Positions 56,308-64,000 of a DNA stretch of 64,000 nucleotides are shown here, piece after piece (within the stretch, counting starts at the first letter, position 1; each line of letters begins with the position of its first letter). Origin of the DNA: Silene conica (lineage: Eukaryota; Streptophyta; Magnoliopsida; Caryophyllales; Caryophyllaceae). The notes below the pieces were generated by a model. That model was not told where the DNA came from and did not search any database. It saw nothing but the letters and a program-made list of their open reading frames with translations. Location: assembly GCA_029255685.2 (NCBI GenBank), contig CM055315.2, forward strand, positions 54,837,358 to 54,901,357, read 5' to 3'. Made by a program: the position numbers and the translations under genes.

Positions 56308-58266
56308 TCTAATGTTGCAGCTATTAAGGCTTTAATGGCCAAATTAGACAAACTTGAGGTTATCAGTGGTAAGTTCGAGATTGGGAGTGGGAGCAAGGGT
56401 GGCATGTACCAAGTGAATGCCGTTTCTGACGGACCATTCATTTGTGAGAGATGCGGTGGAGAGGGGCATGTTTCAAAATTCTGTACTTCATCAAATGAGA
56501 CATGCGCGACTTTTGAACACTAACGCGGAAACAACTTCTATGACCCAAATAGCAACAATGTCCACCCCCACATGAGATAGACAAGCCAAAACGTCCTTAA
56601 CCCACAACACCAACAACCACAACAAAACTCAACTTATATCCCTCCGCATAAACAAAACTATCAAAAACCCCCTTTTGTCCCACAACCACCTTCAAACCCG
56701 CCACCCAATACGGATGCTCTCATCCAAAATATCATTGGGTTAGTTCAGAAGGAGTCACAGGTACGAGAGGCGGGCATGAAGATGTTAGAGTCCCAAATTG
56801 CTCTAATTGCGAGCAAGAACGATACTAGGGCTTCAGATCAACTTCCGACCAAAACAGACCAAAAGAAGGAGACTCTTAATATCATATCACTGCGGAGTGG
56901 GGCTAAAGTTGGTGGTGATAAAACTGGTGGGAAGGAAAAGGAGAAACGATAGAAGGCGAGTACCAGTGACTCTGGTCGACCGACCACTGATGCCAGTCGG
57001 TCGACCACTGAGAAGATTCCAGTAGCTTCTGGTGAACAGGAGGTTGGTCGACCGACCGAGGAAGATGGTCGACCGACCAAAGATGCTGAACAGACGGAAT
57101 CCTTTAGGCCAGAAATGCTTGACAACCTAAGAGACTTTCTATTCAGGGGTGACAAGACCCCCAATTTTTTAAGGAGAGCTGCAAATACTGAAAGTTCCGC
57201 CCCTCCGTATCCGGAGCGACTCCTACCAACTAAGGAACAGGTATCCTTTGATAAATTTAAAGACGTTATTCGTTCATTAAATGTACAAGTACCGTTTTTA
57301 GAGTTAGTTCAACAAGTTCCTTCGTACTTAAAGTTCATGAGACAACTTTTAACCCGAAAGCGGTCTCTAAATAAGGTAGAGTCGGTAGCACTTACCGAAG
57401 AGTCCTCCAGTTTTCTGTCCCATGTTATTGCCCCTCATAAGTTAGAGGACCCTGGGAGGTTTTCTGTACCCTGTAACATAGGGACCTTTCCAGTAAAGAA
57501 GGCCTTATGTGACATAGGGGCTAGCATCAGTGTTATGCCCTTAAGCGTGGCCTTGAAGCTAGGGATGACCACCTTTGCCATGACTAGCATGACAGTCCAA
57601 ATGGCCGACCGTACGTTTATGGAACCCATAGGGGTGTTGGAAAACATCCCTGGGCGCATTGACAGGGTCTTCTTCCCAGTTGACTTTATAGTCTTGGACA
57701 TCCCTGAGGATGCCCATATACCTATCATATTAGGGAGACCATTCCTACACACTGCGGGAGCCATAATCGACGTAGGTAGTGGGACCTTGACCTTTAAAGT
57801 AGGGAAACATTCTATCATCTTTGGTCTTTCCTATAGGAAGAAGGATGTTATGACCCCCATCACATGTAGTGCTATTACTTCTGAAAAGAAGTATGAGGTC
57901 ATCACCACTTCTCCTATTTTGATACCTACACCTATACCTGTTTTTACACCTCCGCCCCAGATTGGGAGCAATATGGAGGATGCTTCTGTTTTGCCTAATG
58001 CAAGAATTGGTTTGGGGAAGCCTTTGGTGAGGGAAGTCATCATACAAAGAGGTGGACTTGGGATCCTAAGCTATAAAGAGGAGGATGATCCAGATTTGGT
58101 GGATGAGGAGGACAAAAGAAGAAGAAAAGAAGAGAAAGAGAAGAGTCTGTCGCATATGCTTTGCGACGGAGAGGAGATGTGTTTGGCCATTCATACGAAC
58201 ACGGTGGAGACTACGGCGTATAGCCAAAAGCCGTGGTCCGAGATTCTCCGCATCTTTCGCGGATGA
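56308..58266 (+). pseudogene. Athila-like gag 3' part and aspartic protease
   Basis: Resumes gag after the LARD array. Zinc knuckle CERCGGEGHVSKFC at about 56440, then a low-complexity region, then NIISLRSGAKVG typical of Athila gag. Next comes a stretch where GGTCGACCGACC encodes repeated GRPT (56970-57085). The protease domain has CDIGASISVMPLS and IILGRPFLHTAGA. Breaks include a TAG at about 56950 and disturbed frames between 56523 and 56700. The frame ends at 58264-58266 after a Lys/Glu-rich tail. No RT, RNase H or integrase follows. Confidence 0.9.
56970..57085 (+). repeat. GGTCGACCGACC repeats inside gag coding sequence
   Basis: Four copies, read in frame as GRPT or SRST, between NIISLRSG and the protease. 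The same palindrome marks this element's LTRs. Confidence 0.9.
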
Positions 58267-60233
58267 GTTGTTCAAGTTTTCAGTTTCTTAAGACAATTTT
58301 CTGTTTTGTTAAGACTTTTCAGTTTGTTTTGCTTTAAGTTTTAGGACAATTTTTGCTTATGTTGCGTAGTAGAGACAATTAGACATGGTTCTGGATTTTT
58401 TGCGCATGTTTTGGGCGCATATATAATGTTTTTCAGGTTTGGGGAAGATTACCTTGGTTGATACAAGTTAATTTCGAAGAAAAGGAGGCCACTGTACAGG
58501 AATGTCATTCGACCGACCAGCACCATCAGTCGGTCCACCAGACTCCTGCAGATCAGAAGACACTGAAGTCTGCAGTCTGGTCGGTCGACCAGAGAGGGCG
58601 GTCGGTCGACCATCTCACCTGTACAGACTGTCCGTGATCTTCTTGGGAAGCGTGCAAACGTCATAAGGTACTTGGAGTGGCACTGCTGGCCACCGAAACC
58701 TCCTAGCTAACGCTGGTTTGGGGAGGTTTCTAATGCGCTTAAAAATCCGGTGAGTTCTTTCCATTTTTCCTTGGTTTTACTTTTTGCAATTTTTCCTTTA
58801 ATTTTATGAAACCTTTACTTAGGCTAATGCACAATGGGGACATTGTGCGGGTTGGTTTGGGGAATGGTTTCGTGTCACATGCATTATTCCACTGCATTTT
58901 TGTCACACGTTTATTGCATTTCTGTCTTGCATCGTTCTTTTCTTTATTTTCCTTGCATATAAAAAATTCAAAAAAAAAATAGAAAAATTTCAAAAAAATG
59001 CACGTTTATTTTAGCATATAGGTCGAGTCGGAACGAGAGTATTTCAATGATGACTTTGCTATCTTAAATGTTTATGCCTTTGCCTTGCCTTGTCAACTTG
59101 TTTTAGTACAAGAGTCTTAGGCTTATCTACGAGTTTTTGTCAACTTGTTTTCTTGAGACTTGACTTATATCTTGACAATCTACTTTTCATTCTGAGTTTT
59201 AGAGCTTATTTTCTGGTTTCATTCTTTAACCAGTTGTCTAGGATGTGAGTAGTACTCCCCTTGGAACATGTTACATCAATATGCATAAACATGAACATGA
59301 ATTGCTATATACTTGTTTACTATCTCGTTTTGTGAGTCTTGGTACGTGCATTTGGGATCCCTTTTCTCTTATTTACCCATAAGCCTTACATAGCCAAAAT
59401 TGCCTTTCTATCCCCCAAAACTACATCTTATATTTAGCCCACCTTACCGAGCTAGTATTTGTGGTCATTGGATTATTTTTTGAGGCACCTTGGTTTGTAT
59501 GCTATCTTGAGCAAAAAGAGGAAAGAAAGAAAAATGAAAAATGAAAACGTACAGGAAAGTCAGTCGGCTGACCGCCCCCATTGGTCGGTCGACCAACTGA
59601 CAGGATCAGTAATGCAATTCGTTCTGAAAATCCCTTTCTTTTACATGTTATCACTCCCGTACTTCATTCAAAATATTTGGGATTTCCTTTCTTTTATATA
59701 ATGTGAGAGTTGTGCTACAAAAGAGCACTTTCATAATATTAAAAGTCGTGAAATATGCTGTTGGGAACCGGTTTTACTAGCTTGGCTACTAACCCCACAA
59801 GTCCAAAAACATCTTAACCACTTTTACCTTTCACCTCACATATCTTTCATTACCTCAATTGCATGTATCCGAGTCACTTAATGAGTTTGTTTTTACATAG
59901 TTGTAGAATTCTTGTTCATGTTAGATTGCAGGCATGTTTTCATGGGTCGTAGTTAGGTGAGCGTCTTTACAATATACTACTTTCCATCTTTTACATATAC
60001 TCACCCTTTCCTTCATGTGTGTCTCGAGTGTACCGCGAGAGTCCATGCTATAAAGTCCTTATAGTTTCTATTTTTGCAAGTCTGACGACCCCATAACTCG
60101 TTTGCATGATTTGAATACTTTCTCATTTTGTACTCGGTATTGGTTTAGGCTAACATGTAAATTTCGCTCTGAAATTGAAATCGTTCCATTAGTTAAGATC
60201 GAGTCTATTTCTTGCTTGAGGGCAAACAAGGTT
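58267..60233 (+). other. Athila-like 3' internal noncoding region
   Basis: About 2 kb between the protease frame and the polypurine tract. No RT, integrase or envelope-like frame is visible. Contains GGTCGGTCGACC words at 58505-58612 and 59570-59595. Confidence 0.75.
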
Positions 60234-60247
60234 TGGTTTGGGGAATT
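60234..60247 (+). other. Polypurine tract of Athila-like element
   Basis: GGTTTGGGGAATT directly before the 3' LTR. Confidence 0.75.
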
Positions 60248-61823
60248 TGATGCGTGTCTATTTTATGATGTTTTACATCTATTCTAACACGCATTTTAGC
60301 GCTCATTTACTATGTTTTAGCCTTTATTTCCCAACAATTGTCTACTTTCGTATTTTTATGCTCTTTTGCAGAATTATGCGGAAAAGAGGCGATTTTACAC
60401 CAACTTTCTACCCTCGGGATTTTCGCATAACCAAGGATCGATGACAAGACAACTCAAAGCGCGAACCAAGTACCAAAAGGTCAAACTAAGACGAAATCAA
60501 GGCTGATACACAGGAAAACCGGTCGACCGACCGCCTACCCTGGTCGGTCGACCAGAAGACCTGCTATCTTAAAGTCAGAAGTCCACCGAACCCGACAATC
60601 GGTCGACCGACCGCATCACCTGGTCGGTCGACCAGCGCGCAGTTTCAGAATTTCCGCAAAAGCCCATTCGCGTGGTTAGGTCAAGGAAATACTATTGTTT
60701 TGATCGCCTACTTAAGCAAATCGTGTTAAGGAGTTTATTATCAAGTTAATTACCTAGTTTTACAGCAACAGTTTAATTCTTTACTTTATCAAATCCTTAG
60801 TTTTAGTTTTCAATTCTCACAACACTGTTTCTTTAGTTTTATTCATTGTTCATCAATCTTTCCACGGGATTCAATAAAGTTTGTTCTTTTCTGCCCTAAT
60901 CCATATTACGGTAACTCTCTTGTTTTCAGATTATTCATTATCGTTTCATAGGATTGCTAGTATTCGGTTTAGGTTAGATTCCCAAAGCCTATTTTGTTTA
61001 TCGCATGTTTAGATTATTATTTGCTATGAATTCCATGTTTACTACTGTTTTCGTTGTTATTTCCGTATCCATGAGTAGCTAATTGCATATGTTAGGATGT
61101 AGGGAGTAATATGCGTAGATGGTGTAATACCCGATTCTGCCTGTCGCAGACTTTGGTCGGCCGACCAGCTTAACTGGTCGATCGACTGAGGTGTTTGGTC
61201 GGTCGACCGGAGTAGCTGGTCGGTCGACCAAACTGCGTACGTTTTCAGGCTGTTTTAATTCGTCGACTATAACAACCTATAATGAGACTGAAAGGAGACT
61301 TTTAGGATGTTAGTAATGACTTACCCAAGATTGAAAGATACGGGAAGGGCATTGGTTAACGTTTTAAGACGGCTAGGTTACTTAAGACTGAAAGGTATGT
61401 GACCTAGAAATTAGGAATCACCCTTATTGTTGACAACCAATATTTGTGAGACCTAGGAACTAATAACATAGGCCGAAAGGAGCTATTAGGTACCATAGAC
61501 CGAAAGGATATGTTACACCCCTTACGCGACTGCAATACATGTTAACTTAGGATTTACACCATCATAGCTATTCACTACCCGAACATCCTAGCATCCTTTT
61601 TACCATAAGTTTTATTTCATTCTTAATTCATGTTTTATTACTGTCTTTATTTCTAGACTTAGTGACAACCAATCTAAACCCCCAATTTGTTAACCTAAAA
61701 ACATTGACCTTAAACAATAAATATTCCCCACCTCCTTGTGGTTCGACCCTTGACTTACGCTATCTAGTCTTAAGCCGAGGTTTTATAAATCTTATCTTTG
61801 GCACCCCTCAACGACGGGTGTCA
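60248..61823 (+). mobile_element. Athila-like 3' LTR
   Basis: 1576 bp, the same ends as 38694-40169. Contains an extra segment of about 105 bp near 61437-61545 that is also present in the related LTR at 63085, so the 5' LTR lost it. Followed by target duplication CCCAT. Confidence 0.95.
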
Positions 61824-61828
61824 CCCAT

Positions 61829-63084
61829 CACGTTAGAGCATCCCCAAGACTTTAAACGTTTAGCCATACTAGTGAGTGAAGGGTATTCAAGATCATAATT
61901 GTACAGTTCATGAATAGGTCTCTTCTAACAACCCGGATCCGAAAATGCCCTTCTTTTACTGATCTCTTGATCATTCAAAACACTATCAACCCTATATTTG
62001 AGTAACACCGAAAGATCCTTTCCCTTTCCATGGACATTCGAGTCATTCATAATAACATTCTCCACCCTAGAAGATTGTCCATTTTCAACAGCACAATTAG
62101 AGAAAAAAGGACCAAGCATAGGATTTTTTCCGATTACGTTACATTGCATTCTTGGAGGTGGATTAAGATCCTCCACGAGAACTATTGTTTCAAGTTGATC
62201 TTCTTCCATTGCCAAAGCAACTTGTATAAAATATTCTCTTGCATCATGAAAAAGAGTTTCCGTCGAGGGAAATGAAATAAGATTCATTAGATCATCCGAA
62301 GAGGATGAAGACGAAAAGAACGGCCACTCTGGTGTAGAAGCCTCAACATCCGAAGAATCCTCCCCTACATTTGAATTTACTGCAAAAGGATCATAATATT
62401 CAAACTCATTAGCAAAGGGAATTTCCTGAGTATCAGTCTCATTGAAAAATAGAAACATATCCTCCGGAGCCTCAACAATCTGATTTAGGCCTTTATTGTC
62501 GTCTTTCAGCCGAGCAACATGAACCCTATCCTCCACACGGGATTTAATGGAATCTAAAATAGGTTTTTCCTCATTAAACCCATACTCAAATTCGCCATGC
62601 CCAGCAAAGGAATTAAATGGATCCCCATTCCCCCAATTGAAAGGATGCACCCAACTTTTTGTATTCAGATCCGTTAACGGTTATGGCCCTTAGCTTCTTC
62701 ATTAGCTGAATGAATTCCAACAGTCTTCCCCCAGAAGTATCAAGCATCATACCAGCCACTTCATAATTAATGTTCGGATAAGGCAGAACTGAGACCACAG
62801 GTTCAGGAACTTGTGTAGATGTTTCACCAATCTCACGAGTAGAACGTTCCAGATTCGAACCATGAGTAATACTGCCCAAAAAACAACATTAGCCAGACTG
62901 ACGGGCACCTGATTTTCAACAATATTCCCTGGTTCCTCAACAATGGGTGAAGTCCCTCCTTCCAACCCATTCATTAACACTTCCTGAGTCTCAATATTAG
63001 GTAAAAAACCTTCTGGTACTTGATCCAACAAAGGAGCTGCATGCATGAGATTTTGGATGAGATCACTATTCTGACCTTCATGCA
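61829..63084 (-). pseudogene. LINE ORF1 fragment (right of Athila-like insertion)
   Basis: Minus-strand frames at 62747-63084, 62613-62879 and 61925-62650 form one broken protein with frameshifts near 62880 and 62640. It is acidic and Ser-rich (SSSSSSDDLMNL), with no domain I recognise. I assign it to LINE ORF1 because, with the Athila-like element removed, it runs directly into the ORF1 end and ORF2 at 38688-34426. The N-terminal RNA-binding part is missing; another LTR begins at 63085. Confidence 0.7.
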
Positions 63085-64000
63085 TGATACCCGTCGTTGA
63101 AGGTACCAAAGATAAAATTTATAATCCTTAGCTTAAACTAGATAGAGTAAGTCAAGGGTCGAACCACACGGAGGATAGGAGTGTTTATTGTTCTGAGTCG
63201 ATGTTTCTAAGTAACAAATTGGGGGTTTGAATTGTGTTTGATTTTTACCAAGTCTAATAAAATAAAGGCAAGATGAAACGAAAACAAAGATGTGAATAAA
63301 ACGTATGGTAAAAAGATGTTTGGATGATTAGTTCATAAAAGCTACGATGGTGTGCAGTCTAGGTCAACATGTATTGCAATCGTGTAAGGGGTATAACAAA
63401 TCCTCTCGGTATATGTTATCTTATAACTCCTTTCGGCCTATGCTATTAGTTCCTAGGTCTCACAAATATTGGGTGTCAACAATAAGGGTGATTCCTAAAG
63501 TCTAGGTCACATACCTTTCAGTCTTAGTAACCTAGACGTCTTAAAACGTTAACTAATGCCCTTCCCGTATCTTTCAATCTTGGGTAAGTCATTATTAACA
63601 TCCTACAAGTCTCCTTTCAGTCTCGCCATAAGAAACTATAATTAACGAAGCAAAACAGGTCTGAAACATACGCGAGGTTGGTCGACCGACCAACTATTTC
63701 AGTCGATCGACCAACTACCCCAGTCGACCGACCAGTTTAGCTTGTCGGCCGACCAGAGTCTGCTACAGGTCGTCCTAAATTACACCATCTACGCCATTAT
63801 TCACTTATATCCTAACATATGAATTTAGCTACTCAAAATAACGGTAAGAACAACAATAATTATTATAACAACAATACTCATAGCGATAAAATATGATAAA
63901 CGAACAATTAACAACAAGGTTTAAGGATTCTAAATAGCTGGATACTAACAACCTATGAAATAACAATAAGAAACTGAATGTAAACAAGGATTACCGTGTA
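63085..64000 (-). mobile_element. Athila-like LTR on the opposite strand (partial)
   Basis: Begins TGATACCCGTCGTTGAAGG, the reverse complement of the Athila-like LTR end, and follows that LTR in reverse to the window edge, including the ACTTAGTCTA-type region and a GGTCGACCGACC cluster at 63678-63755. More diverged than the other two LTRs. LINE sequence abuts it on the left, so it is either a solo LTR or the 3' LTR of an element lying to the right. Confidence 0.85.

Noticed and set aside
62030..62275. Plus-strand frames opposite LINE ORF1
   Set aside because: Shadow frames of the minus-strand ORF1 fragment.

Overview
This window is plant nuclear DNA, almost certainly from a flowering plant with a large, repeat-rich genome. 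The evidence is one intron-bearing WRKY transcription factor gene in an AT-rich setting surrounded by nested plant retroelements: Ty3/gypsy of the chromovirus, Athila-like and Tat-like types, Ty1/copia, an L1-type LINE, a tRNA-derived SINE, CACTA, Stowaway and other inverted-repeat DNA transposons. No bacterial or organellar features are seen. I cannot name the species.

Layout. 1-5552: part of a minus-strand LARD-like LTR element whose LTR was split by a non-autonomous CACTA element, which itself holds a Mutator-like element and a SINE. 5553-9025: a duplicated block made of a chromovirus LTR plus flanking DNA, with a remnant of chromovirus pol and its 3' LTR between the copies. 9495-10660: the only convincing host gene, a group III WRKY factor (minus strand, three exons), with a short retroposed insertion just past its stop codon. 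10.85-14.5 kb: intergenic DNA with small inverted-repeat elements. 14656-33343: a Ty1/copia element whose gag is split by a 10.1 kb Tat-like Ty3/gypsy element (17877-28017, 5-bp target duplication AACAC). The Tat-like element has a degraded gag-pol on the minus strand and an intron-bearing antisense gene on the plus strand. 34.4-63.1 kb: a degraded LINE on the minus strand, split by an Athila-like element (38694-61823, target duplication CCCAT). The gag of that element is in turn split by a tandem LARD array (41254-56302, target duplication CTGAG) with three LTRs and two identical-length internal regions. 63085-64000: the edge of another Athila-like LTR, on the opposite strand.

Relations. Apart from the WRKY gene, the coding content is retrotransposon polyproteins, all visibly broken. 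The flanking duplications and reading frames give an order of events: LINE, then Athila-like, then the LARD array; and copia, then Tat-like. The LARD copies have no gag or pol but share a terminal segment with chromovirus pol, so they probably derive from such an element. A short CG-rich palindromic word (core TCGGYCGA) recurs in the chromovirus LTR, the Athila-like LTRs and gag, and the copia leader. That is the most unexpected signal here.
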